From: JBBQXK01 sp038251625
GTDB lineage: Bacteria; Pseudomonadota; Alphaproteobacteria; Rhodobacterales; Rhodobacteraceae
DNA length: 17,076 bases
Direction of reading: 5' to 3'
Assembly (NCBI GenBank): GCA_038251625.1
Contig: JBBSBE010000087.1
Coordinates: forward strand, 1 to 17,076
Part shown: piece after piece, positions 6,624 through 13,123 of the stretch
How positions within the stretch are numbered: the stretch's first letter is position 1
How the letters are laid out: every line of letters begins with the position of its first letter
The notes under the pieces: generated by a model
Seen by the model: the letters and a program-made list of their open reading frames with translations, nothing else
What the model was told of the DNA's origin: nothing
Database searches by the model: none
Program-made: the position numbers and the translations under genes

Positions 6624-8156
6624 ATGAAAGACATCCTGGCGGAGCTGGAAGAGCGGCGGGTGTCTGCGCGTGCAGGCGGCGGCGAACGGCGCGTGGCGGC
6701 CCAGCATGCCAAGGGCAAGCTGACCGCGCGCGAACGGGTTGAACTTTTGCTCGACGAAGACTCGTTTGAAGAGTTTGATACCTTCGTACGCCACCGCTGC
6801 ACAGATTTCGGGATGGAAGCCGACCGTCCTGCGGGTGACGGTGTGGTCACCGGCTGGGGTACCATAAACGGCCGCATGGTCTATGTCTTCGCGCAGGATT
6901 TCAGCGTCTTCGGCGGCTCTCTCTCGGAAACGCATGCGCAGAAAATCTGCAAGATCATGGACATGGCCATGCAGAACGGTGCCCCCGTGATCGGCATCAA
7001 TGACAGTGGCGGCGCACGCATCCAGGAAGGCGTTGCCTCACTTGCGGGCTATGCCGAGGTTTTCCAGCGCAATATCCTTGCGTCCGGTGTGGTGCCGCAG
7101 ATCAGCCTGATCATGGGGCCTTGCGCGGGCGGTGCCGTCTATTCCCCCGCAATGACCGATTTCATCTTCATGGTGAAAGACACGAGCTACATGTTCGTGA
7201 CCGGCCCCGACGTGGTGAAAACGGTCACGAACGAGGTTGTCACCGCCGAGGAACTGGGTGGAGCCGTCACCCATACGCGTAAATCGTCCGTCGCCGATGG
7301 CGCGTACGAAAATGACGTGGAGGCGCTGGCCGAAACGCGGCGGCTGTTTGATTTCCTTCCGCTCTCGAACCGCGAAAAGGCACCGGTGCGCCCCTTCTTC
7401 GATGCGCCAGACCGGGTGGAGCCATCGCTGGACACGCTGATCCCCGACAACCCGAACCAGCCCTACGACATGAAGGAACTGATCCAGAAGGTGGCCGACG
7501 AGGCCGATTTCTTTGAGATTCAGCGCGATTTCGCGGGCAATATCCTGACCGGTTTCATCCGGCTTGAAGGGCAAACGGTGGGTGTGGTGGCGAACCAGCC
7601 GATGGTGCTGGCCGGGTGCCTAGATATCGATTCCAGCCGCAAGGCCGCGCGCTTCGTGCGCTTTTGCGATGCGTTCGAGGTTCCGATCCTGACGCTCGTG
7701 GATGTGCCGGGCTTCCTGCCGGGCACGGGTCAGGAATTCGGCGGCGTCATCAAACACGGCGCGAAGCTGCTTTTCGCCTATGGCGAGGCGACGGTGCCAA
7801 AGGTGACCGTCATCACCCGCAAGGCCTATGGCGGGGCCTATGTCGTGATGGCGTCAAAGCACCTGCGTGGCGATTTCAACTATGCCTGGCCAACGGCGGA
7901 AGTGGCTGTGATGGGTGCGAAGGGCGCAGTGGAGATCCTCTACCGCAGTGAACTGGGCGACAAGGACAAGATCGCCGCGCGCACCAAGGATTACGAGGAC
8001 CGTTTCGCCAATCCCTTCGTCGCCGCCGAGCGTGGTTTCATCGACGAGGTGATCATGCCGCATTCCACCCGCCGCCGCGTTGCGCGGGCCTTTGCAAGCC
8101 TGCGCGGCAAGAAGCTTTCCAACCCATGGAAAAAGCACGATAACATTCCGCTCTAG
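6624..8156 (+). CDS. pccB: Propionyl-CoA carboxylase beta (carboxyltransferase) subunit
   Basis: 510-aa carboxyltransferase subunit that moves CO2 from biotin on PccA to propionyl-CoA, giving (S)-methylmalonyl-CoA in the cytoplasm. It forms the alpha6-beta6 holoenzyme with PccA. Visible family motifs are the N-terminal MKDILAELEERR, NDSGGARIQEGV (residues 126-137), MGPCAGGAVYSPAMTDF, and in the second half VDVPGFLPGTGQE and ITRKAYGGAYVVMASKHL. Length is the usual 510. The start at 6624 is chosen over an in-frame start 7 codons upstream because GGGGGAT precedes it and MKDIL is the standard N-terminus. It opens a cluster with ridA, a methyltransferase-like gene and a DUF6497 gene. pccA lies about 3 kb downstream on the same strand. 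Confidence 0.96.
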   Translation: MKDILAELEERRVSARAGGGERRVAAQHAKGKLTARERVELLLDEDSFEEFDTFVRHRCTDFGMEADRPAGDGVVTGWGTINGRMVYVFAQDFSVFGGSLSETHAQKICKIMDMAMQNGAPVIGINDSGGARIQEGVASLAGYAEVFQRNILASGVVPQISLIMGPCAGGAVYSPAMTDFIFMVKDTSYMFVTGPDVVKTVTNEVVTAEELGGAVTHTRKSSVADGAYENDVEALAETRRLFDFLPLSNREKAPVRPFFDAPDRVEPSLDTLIPDNPNQPYDMKELIQKVADEADFFEIQRDFAGNILTGFIRLEGQTVGVVANQPMVLAGCLDIDSSRKAARFVRFCDAFEVPILTLVDVPGFLPGTGQEFGGVIKHGAKLLFAYGEATVPKVTVITRKAYGGAYVVMASKHLRGDFNYAWPTAEVAVMGAKGAVEILYRSELGDKDKIAARTKDYEDRFANPFVAAERGFIDEVIMPHSTRRRVARAFASLRGKKLSNPWKKHDNIPL

Positions 8157-8169
8157 CACCCGTAGGCCA

Positions 8170-8580
8170 ATGTCCCCACTTTATCACATGATCCCTGGCG
8201 GCCCACGCCCCGTCGCCCCGTTTTCCCATGCAGTCGAGGCTGACGGCTGGGTGTTCCTGACCGGCCAGATGCCCACCGACCCCACAGCCCCCGATGCGCC
8301 CCTGCCCGATGGGATTGTGGGGCAGACGCGGGCCGTGATGGACAATCTGGCACTCGTGCTGGAAGGGCTTGGGCTGGGCTGGAGCGACGTGGTGCAGTGC
8401 CGTGGCTATCTGACCGAATTCGCGCGCGACTATGCCGCGTTCAATGACACCTATGCCACCTACTTCCCGCCGGACCGTCGCCCCGCGCGCACAACCATAG
8501 GCGTGACTGCACTGGCAGTGGGCGCACTGGTCGAGGTTGATTGCATCGCCCGCCGTTCTGGGCCAGAGCCATCGCCATGA
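8170..8580 (+). CDS. RidA family protein (YjgF/YER057c/UK114)
   Basis: 136-aa protein of the Rid superfamily; the archetype RidA hydrolyses reactive enamines/imines made by PLP enzymes. The catalytic arginine that contacts the carboxylate in E. coli RidA (R105) is present as R107 in PARTTIGVTAL, and the conserved glutamate is E122 in LVEVDCIA. This supports an active deaminase-type protein rather than an inactive Rid paralogue. It begins 13 bases after the pccB stop with a weak GTAGG site, and its TGA stop overlaps the ATG of the next gene (ATGA). Translation is probably coupled. Why a Rid protein sits with pccB is not known; catabolism of amino acids to propionyl-CoA (threonine via 2-aminocrotonate, a RidA substrate) is one possible link. 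Confidence 0.88.
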   Translation: MSPLYHMIPGGPRPVAPFSHAVEADGWVFLTGQMPTDPTAPDAPLPDGIVGQTRAVMDNLALVLEGLGLGWSDVVQCRGYLTEFARDYAAFNDTYATYFPPDRRPARTTIGVTALAVGALVEVDCIARRSGPEPSP

Positions 8581-9335
8581 TCAACGCCCCCGATATCGCC
8601 GCGCTTGAAATGCTGCCAGCGATCAAGGGCCTGCATCTAGGTGCTTTGGGGCCGGACGATCTGGCGAACATCATCCTGCAACGGTCGGAAGTGCTGTACG
8701 ACAAGCCCCGTGCGGGCGATGTGATCCGGGCGTGGGAAGCGGGCGACGATGTGCCGATGCAGGCCGAGGTGGCACGGCTGGGGCCGGCCATCGCGCGGCG
8801 CGCGGCCGGGGTGATCTGGGCTGAATATCAGGCGCTGAAACCGGTGATTGACGACCTCGCGCCAAAGCGCGTGGCCGATATCGGCTGTGGCTACGCGTTC
8901 TTCGATCTTTTTCTGGCCAGAGATGCCAATATCGAGCTTCTGCTGATCGATATCGAAAGCAACGATCGGCGCCATTTCGGGTTTCGCGCCGAAGCGGCCG
9001 CCTATGCTTCGCTTTCGGTCGCGCGGCAGCTTTTGGTCGATAATGCGGTTCGCCCCGATACGGTGCAGACACTCAACCCCAACGAGCGGCCCCCGGAAGA
9101 GGCGGGGCCGGTCGATCTGGCCGTAAGCTTTCTGTCGTGCGGGTTTCACTATCCGGTCGATCTGTACCTCCCGTTCCTGACGCATGCTCTGGCGCCCGGC
9201 GGGGCTGCGATCTTCGATCTGCGGGCCAAGACTGCGGCGGTGCAGGCCGAAAAACTGGCCGTATTCGGCACGCTCACCGATTTGCCCGCACCACCCAAGG
9301 CGCGGCGCGTCTTGCTGCGAAAGGCGGATGGATGA
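8577..9335 (+). CDS. Class I SAM-methyltransferase-like protein
   Basis: 252 aa with a helical N-terminal part (about 1-95, AALEMLPAIKGL...) of no family I recognise, then a Rossmann-type methyltransferase domain. Motif I is VADIGCGYAFFD (about 99-110), the acidic end of strand 2 is LLLIDIE, and the strand 4/5 region is VDLAVSFLSCGFHYPVD followed by LAPGGAAIFDLR. The third glycine of the usual GxGxG loop is alanine-like here (GCGYA), so SAM binding is likely but not certain. The substrate is unknown. It is coupled at both ends: its ATG overlaps the ridA stop, and its own stop overlaps the next ATG. Confidence 0.72.
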   Translation: MINAPDIAALEMLPAIKGLHLGALGPDDLANIILQRSEVLYDKPRAGDVIRAWEAGDDVPMQAEVARLGPAIARRAAGVIWAEYQALKPVIDDLAPKRVADIGCGYAFFDLFLARDANIELLLIDIESNDRRHFGFRAEAAAYASLSVARQLLVDNAVRPDTVQTLNPNERPPEEAGPVDLAVSFLSCGFHYPVDLYLPFLTHALAPGGAAIFDLRAKTAAVQAEKLAVFGTLTDLPAPPKARRVLLRKADG

Positions 9336-9679
9336 CGGACGACCCGATCCCCGTGCCCTCGGGCCAGCTTGTCACGCTGATCGACGTGATCCAGGGCGAG
9401 CGCGGGCCAGACGGTCTGACCACGCGGTTCCGCTTTCTGGCCCCCGGCATCGCGCGCGAGGGCGGAGACGTCGATTTCGATGCCGCGGCGGCAGACATGC
9501 TGCACCTTTGTTCTGCCTATGCCTTGCCGCGCCTGTCGGATATCGGCCCGGTCCCGTCGCAGATCGTGATCTCCATGGCCGACCGCCCCGTTGTGTTTGG
9601 CGAGGCCGCGCCAGAGGCGACGCAGTACTTTGAAGCCTACCGGATTGAGGATGGCCTCTGTATCTGGGATGCCTTTTGA
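9332..9679 (+). CDS. DUF6497 family protein
   Basis: 115-aa protein of a small family seen mainly in Rhodobacterales. Recognisable family parts are IPVPSGQLVTLIDVI, RFRFLAPGIAREGGDVDF, LPRLSDIGPVPSQIVISMADRPVVFGE and the C-terminal FEAYRIEDGLCIWDAF. No function is known. Many relatives, as I recall them, have a signal peptide; this one has none from the ATG at 9332, and the upstream in-frame residues are not signal-like, so it may be cytoplasmic. The start overlaps the methyltransferase stop (ATGA), which fixes it well. Last gene of the pccB cluster before a 214-base gap. Confidence 0.72.
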   Translation: MTDDPIPVPSGQLVTLIDVIQGERGPDGLTTRFRFLAPGIAREGGDVDFDAAAADMLHLCSAYALPRLSDIGPVPSQIVISMADRPVVFGEAAPEATQYFEAYRIEDGLCIWDAF

Positions 9680-9803
9680 TGGAGGCCGCAATTTGTTGCA
9701 TTTCGGCGGCAGTTCGCCTGTCGGTTGATGTAGCCGCGCCACAAGATGCCGCATTCACAATTTGTCAGTGTCGCAGCGCGCGCGGCACGGGTATTCTTCC
9801 AAC

Positions 9804-9823
9804 AGACCGGGCTGATCCGGTCT
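9804..9823 (+). other. Small hairpin in the DUF6497 to lipoprotein gap
   Basis: Perfect 7-bp stem AGACCGG / CCGGTCT with a 6-base loop, 125 bases after the DUF6497 stop, followed only by TTG. It is weak as a terminator. The remainder of the gap 9680-9893 holds no gene that I can support; CAATTTGT occurs twice in it, near 9691 and 9757. Confidence 0.3.
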
Positions 9824-9893
9824 TGACCTCGATAAGGGGGCGTCCGGGGCATCGCGCTTCCGGCTCCGCCCTCCAAGAAAAGTGGAGCAGAGG

Positions 9894-10028
9894 ATGTCCA
9901 AGAGCACGAAAACCCTTCTCGCCCTTTGCACAGTGGCCTTCATGGGCGCCTGCGCAAAGAAAGAAGAACCCGTTTATGTGGAACAGCCGGTGTCGCAGGA
10001 ACCGGTCTACACGGGCAAATACAAGTGA
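9894..10028 (+). CDS. Small lipoprotein, 44 aa
   Basis: Starts MSKSTKTLLALCTVAFMGACAKK: a short lipoprotein signal peptide with lipobox FMGAC-type (M-G-A-C) placing the lipidated cysteine at residue 20. The mature part is only 25 residues, acidic and proline-rich (KKEEPVYVEQPVSQEPVYTGKYK), with EPVY occurring twice. GGAGCAGAGG is an excellent ribosome site 1-10 bases before the ATG, and a strong terminator directly follows the stop, so this is very probably a real, separately ended gene. No function is known; short lipoproteins of this sort are common in Rhodobacterales. Confidence 0.75.
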   Translation: MSKSTKTLLALCTVAFMGACAKKEEPVYVEQPVSQEPVYTGKYK

Positions 10029-10031
10029 CCT

Positions 10032-10076
10032 GTTGGCGCGGAGCGGGGCCTCTGACCTTCGCTCCGCGCCAACTTT
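10032..10076 (+). terminator. Strong intrinsic terminator after the 44-aa lipoprotein
   Basis: GTTGGCGCGGAGC (10032-10044) pairs perfectly with GCTCCGCGCCAAC (10061-10073), a 13-bp stem extendable by one G-C pair, with a loop of about 16 bases. It is followed by TTTCC. It begins 4 bases after the lipoprotein stop. The T-run is short, but the stem is very stable. Confidence 0.75.
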
Positions 10077-10103
10077 CCTGCCGCAGATTGCGGGAGGGAT
10101 GCC

Positions 10104-10493
10104 ATGCTGAAGCACCGTGGATTTCCCGGGCGGCTCACCGGCACTGATTTCCAGTTCGTTATCCGGCGCGCCAACCACAAGGATGGCGTCACGCGCATCG
10201 TGAAGCGCGAGCGTTTTCGCGACCGTGCCGCCCCGGACCGGCGCGCGGATGAGGGCTTCATGGCCGCTCTCTGGGCGCATTTCGGCGATGAACCGTTCGA
10301 GCGCGGCAACCTGGACGCCGGCCGTCTGTCGTGGCTTTTCGGGCGCGAGGTTGTGCCGGCGGAAGATCCCTTCGATCCGGCCAGTTACGAGGCGCTTTTG
10401 CAGATCGACGTTGCCCGTGCCCGCGCCTCTTTTCCTGCGGTCTTCGATGCGTCCGCGCCGATGGGCCGGGCCGAACCGGAGGACGAGGATTGA
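10104..10493 (+). CDS. Uncharacterised 129-aa protein
   Basis: I do not recognise a family. The N-terminus is basic (MLKHRGFPGRLTG, then RIVKRERFRDRAAPDRR). The middle has FMAALWAHFGDEPFERGNL and LSWLFGREVVP, which look like amphipathic helices. The C-terminus is acidic (AEPEDED). There is no signal peptide or membrane segment, so it should be cytoplasmic. GGGAGGG lies 5-11 bases before the ATG, and the gene sits between terminators at 10032-10076 and possibly 10502-10534, so it may be a single-gene transcript. Codon use is like the neighbours. The open frame, ribosome site and spacing support a real gene. Confidence 0.68.
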   Translation: MLKHRGFPGRLTGTDFQFVIRRANHKDGVTRIVKRERFRDRAAPDRRADEGFMAALWAHFGDEPFERGNLDAGRLSWLFGREVVPAEDPFDPASYEALLQIDVARARASFPAVFDASAPMGRAEPEDED

Positions 10494-10501
10494 GCGTCTT
10501 T

Positions 10502-10534
10502 TTGCGCAAGTCCGCGCCTTTCGCGCAAGCTTTT
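10502..10534 (+). terminator. Weak candidate terminator after the 129-aa gene
   Basis: TTGCGC (10502-10507) can pair with GCGCAA (10523-10528), followed by GCTTTT. An alternative inner GCGC/GCGC pairing competes with it. It starts 9 bases after the stop codon. The stem is short, so this is only a candidate. Confidence 0.35.
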
Positions 10535-10646
10535 GCCGAAGTCCCGTTTGCAGGCTCCGACGGCTTTGCCAACTCTGCCGATCCGTCGCAATGTACGAAC
10601 CGTGCTGAAAACCCTGTTGGCACATCGGCGTCCAGGATGTCCCCCT

Positions 10647-10694
10647 TCCCGACGTCCCGGCCCGGCCCGCAAAGGGCTGGGCCGGAGGTCGGGA
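10647..10694. other. Very stable GC hairpin in the gap before the 69-aa lipoprotein
   Basis: Inner stem CCGGCCCGGCCC (10657-10668) pairs with GGGCTGGGCCGG (10674-10685), 12 bp with one G-T pair and a 5-base loop. After a 3x2 internal loop, an outer stem TCCCGAC (10647-10653) pairs with GTCGGGA (10688-10694). No T-run follows on either strand. It could be a structured RNA element, a Rho-independent stop without a U-tract or an extragenic palindrome. The remainder of the 307-base gap 10494-10800 shows only the weak terminator and the promoter listed separately. Confidence 0.5.
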
Positions 10695-10747
10695 CGCAGG
10701 CGCTGGCGGAACCTTGCGCAGGCCCGGATTTTTCGATTCCACTTGGC

Positions 10748-10776
10748 TTGGCAGGTCGCTATGCTCTTTCCATAAG
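10748..10776 (+). promoter_or_regulatory. Candidate sigma-70 promoter of the 69-aa lipoprotein
   Basis: TTGGCA (-35, 5 of 6 matches to consensus), a 17-bp spacer, then CATAAG (-10, 4 of 6). It would start transcription near 10783, about 18 bases before the ATG, leaving room for GAGG as ribosome site. Confidence 0.5.
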
Positions 10777-10800
10777 AAACCGCCAAAGAGGCCGAGCATC

Positions 10801-11010
10801 ATGCGTATACCCACGATTTTCCTGGCCCTTGCGGCCACCGCAACCCTTGCGGGCTGTCTTGACACACCCGAAGAGCGCGCCCTTGGTGGCGCCGTTGCAG
10901 GTGGCCTTCTGGCCGACGCGACAGACAACAACGTGCTTGCGGGCGCGGCGCTTGGTGCAGCGGGCGGTGCCCTCAGCTGCGGTATCGCAGGTCTGCCGCG
11001 CTGCCAATAA
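10801..11010 (+). CDS. Small lipoprotein with glycine zipper, 69 aa
   Basis: MRIPTIFLALAATATLAGC is a lipoprotein signal peptide with lipobox LAGC, lipidated cysteine at residue 19. The mature part has a glycine/alanine-rich stretch (GGAVAGGLLADATDNNVLAGAALGAAGGAL), resembling the glycine-zipper segments of small outer-membrane lipoproteins, and two further cysteines (in LSCGI and PRCQ). It is likely anchored in the outer membrane facing the periplasm. It has its own promoter candidate and ends at a strong terminator, so it is a single-gene unit. Function unknown. Confidence 0.78.
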   Translation: MRIPTIFLALAATATLAGCLDTPEERALGGAVAGGLLADATDNNVLAGAALGAAGGALSCGIAGLPRCQ

Positions 11011-11045
11011 TTCCGCCCGTCTGACGGCTTCGGATTTCGTTCTAG

Positions 11046-11088
11046 AAAGGGCCATCCCGGCTTATCGTCGGGATGGCCCTTTTGTTTT
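11046..11088 (+). terminator. Strong intrinsic terminator between the lipoprotein gene and pccA
   Basis: AAAGGGCCATCCCG (11046-11059) pairs perfectly with CGGGATGGCCCTTT (11069-11082), 14 bp, 9-base loop, followed by a T-rich tail TTGTTTT. This is a textbook rho-independent terminator. It ends only about 30 bases before the pccA start codon. Confidence 0.92.
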
Positions 11089-11118
11089 CAGGGAAGCCCT
11101 GACGGGGCAGGGGGAAAC

Positions 11119-13122
11119 ATGTTTCGCAAGATCCTGATCGCCAACCGGGGCGAGATTGCCTGCCGTGTCATCAAGACCGCGCGCCGCATGGGCATTGCCA
11201 CGGTCGCCGTCTATTCCGATGCCGACCGCCGGGCACGGCACGTGCAGATGGCGGATGAGGCGGTGCATATAGGCCCTTCCCCGGCGTCGCAAAGCTACAT
11301 CGTGATCGACCGCATCCTTGATGCCGTGCGCCAGAGCGGCGCCGAGGCCGTGCATCCAGGCTATGGCTTTCTGAGCGAGAACCGCGCGTTCGCCGCCGCG
11401 TTGGAGGCCGCAGGCGTCGTATTCATCGGACCGCCCTCGCCAGCCATCGAGGCGATGGGCGACAAGATCACCTCGAAAAAGATCGCGCAAAAGGCAGGTG
11501 TCTCCACCGTGCCCGGCCATATGGGCCTGATCGCCGACGCAGAAGAGGCCGTGCATATTGCGGGCCAGATCGGCTATCCCGTAATGATCAAGGCCAGCGC
11601 GGGTGGCGGCGGCAAGGGCATGCGGATCGCCTGGTCGGACGCCGAGGCGCGCGAGGGGTTCGAGTCTTCAAAGAACGAGGCCGCGTCCAGCTTTGGCGAC
11701 GACCGCATCTTCATTGAAAAGTTCGTCACCCAGCCCCGTCATATCGAAATTCAGGTGCTGGCCGACCAGCATGGCAACTGCGTCTACCTGCACGAACGCG
11801 AATGCTCGATCCAGCGGCGCAACCAGAAAGTCATCGAAGAGGCGCCCTCGCCGTTTCTGGATGAAGACACGCGCCGGGCGATGGGCGAACAGGCCTGCGC
11901 GCTGGCCAAAGCCGTGGGCTATACCTCGGCAGGCACGGTGGAATTCATCGTCGATGGCAGCCGCAATTTCTATTTTCTGGAAATGAACACGCGGCTGCAG
12001 GTCGAACATCCCGTGACCGAACTGATTACGGGCGTGGACCTGGTGGAACAGATGATCCGCGTGGCGGGTGGCGCGCCGTTGCCCTTTGCCCAGGCCGACC
12101 TCAAGATCAACGGCTGGGCGATGGAAAGCCGCCTTTACGCCGAGGATCCCTACCGCAACTTCCTGCCCTCCATCGGGCGCCTTACCCGCTATCGCCCCCC
12201 CGCCGAAGGCCCCACCCCGCGCGGCGGCATCGTGCGCAACGATACCGGCGTGCAGGAGGGCGGCGAAATCAGCATGTTCTACGATCCCATGATCGCCAAG
12301 CTTTGCACCTGGGCGCCGACGCGCCTGCAGGCGATCGAGGAAATGCGGCTGGCGCTGGATACTTTCGAAGTTGAGGGGATCGGGCACAATCTGCCCTTCG
12401 TAGGCGCGGTGATGGATCATCCACGTTTCGTGAAAGGTGACATCACCACCGCTTTCATCGCCGAGGAATATCCCGATGGATTTCAGGGCGCCACGCTCGA
12501 CGCGGCCACCCTGCGCCGTGTGGCGGCGGCTGCGGCTGCGATGAACCGCGTGGCCGAAATCCGGCGCACCCGTATTTCCGGCACGATGGACAATCATACC
12601 CGGCGCGTCGGGGATGATTGGATCGTCACGCTCGCCGGCGAAGCAATGCCCGTGACCATCGCCGCCGACCGCGATGGGGCCACGGTGCATTTTGCCGATG
12701 GCGCGGCACTGCGCGTCACTTCAGTCTGGGCGCCGGGCCAGCCCCTTGCCCATCTGTCGGTGGATGGCGAGCCGCTGGTGATGAAGGTGGGAAAGGTGCC
12801 CATGGGGTTCCGGCTGCGTCTGCGCGGCGCCGATCTGAAGGTGCATGTGCAGTCCCCGCGTCAGGCCACGCTGTCCGCGCTGATGCCCGAAAAGGTGGCG
12901 CCTGATACATCCCGCTTCCTTCTTTGCCCGATGCCGGGGTTGGTGGTGAAGATCAACGTGGCCGTGGGTGACGAGGTTCAGGAAGGGCAGTCGCTGGCAA
13001 CCGTCGAGGCGATGAAGATGGAAAACATCCTCAAGGCCGAGCGCAGGGGCGTGGTCAAAAAGATCAACGCCGTGGCGGGTGCCAGCCTCAAGGTGGACGA
13101 AGTGATCATGGAGTTCGAGTAG
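11119..13122 (+). CDS. pccA: Propionyl-CoA carboxylase alpha subunit (biotin carboxylase + biotin carrier)
   Basis: 667 aa. It carboxylates its own biotin with ATP and bicarbonate and hands the CO2 to PccB. The biotin carboxylase domain covers about residues 1-447: MFRKILIANRGEIACRV, the glycine-rich ATP loop KASAGGGGKGMR, HERECSIQRRNQKVIEEAPS, and FLEMNTRLQVEHPVTE. A central domain (about 500-595) corresponds to the BT domain that joins the subunits. The biotin carrier domain is at the C-terminus, with EAMKMEN carrying the biotinyl lysine at residue 633. Length matches the roseobacter enzyme used for the PCC crystal structure (about 680 aa). CAGGGGGAAAC precedes the ATG. A membrane-protein gene starts one base after the stop. 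Confidence 0.96.
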   Translation: MFRKILIANRGEIACRVIKTARRMGIATVAVYSDADRRARHVQMADEAVHIGPSPASQSYIVIDRILDAVRQSGAEAVHPGYGFLSENRAFAAALEAAGVVFIGPPSPAIEAMGDKITSKKIAQKAGVSTVPGHMGLIADAEEAVHIAGQIGYPVMIKASAGGGGKGMRIAWSDAEAREGFESSKNEAASSFGDDRIFIEKFVTQPRHIEIQVLADQHGNCVYLHERECSIQRRNQKVIEEAPSPFLDEDTRRAMGEQACALAKAVGYTSAGTVEFIVDGSRNFYFLEMNTRLQVEHPVTELITGVDLVEQMIRVAGGAPLPFAQADLKINGWAMESRLYAEDPYRNFLPSIGRLTRYRPPAEGPTPRGGIVRNDTGVQEGGEISMFYDPMIAKLCTWAPTRLQAIEEMRLALDTFEVEGIGHNLPFVGAVMDHPRFVKGDITTAFIAEEYPDGFQGATLDAATLRRVAAAAAAMNRVAEIRRTRISGTMDNHTRRVGDDWIVTLAGEAMPVTIAADRDGATVHFADGAALRVTSVWAPGQPLAHLSVDGEPLVMKVGKVPMGFRLRLRGADLKVHVQSPRQATLSALMPEKVAPDTSRFLLCPMPGLVVKINVAVGDEVQEGQSLATVEAMKMENILKAERRGVVKKINAVAGASLKVDEVIMEFE

Positions 13123-13123
13123 C

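Noticed and set aside
9765..10931. 388-codon open frame on the minus strand across the lipoprotein and 129-aa genes
   Set aside because: Arginine/proline-rich, low-complexity translation without domains; it crosses two terminators and lies antisense to genes with good ribosome sites and lipoboxes.
11668..12690. 340-codon minus-strand frame opposite pccA
   Set aside because: Antisense shadow of a fully intact biotin carboxylase gene; no ribosome site or family features.
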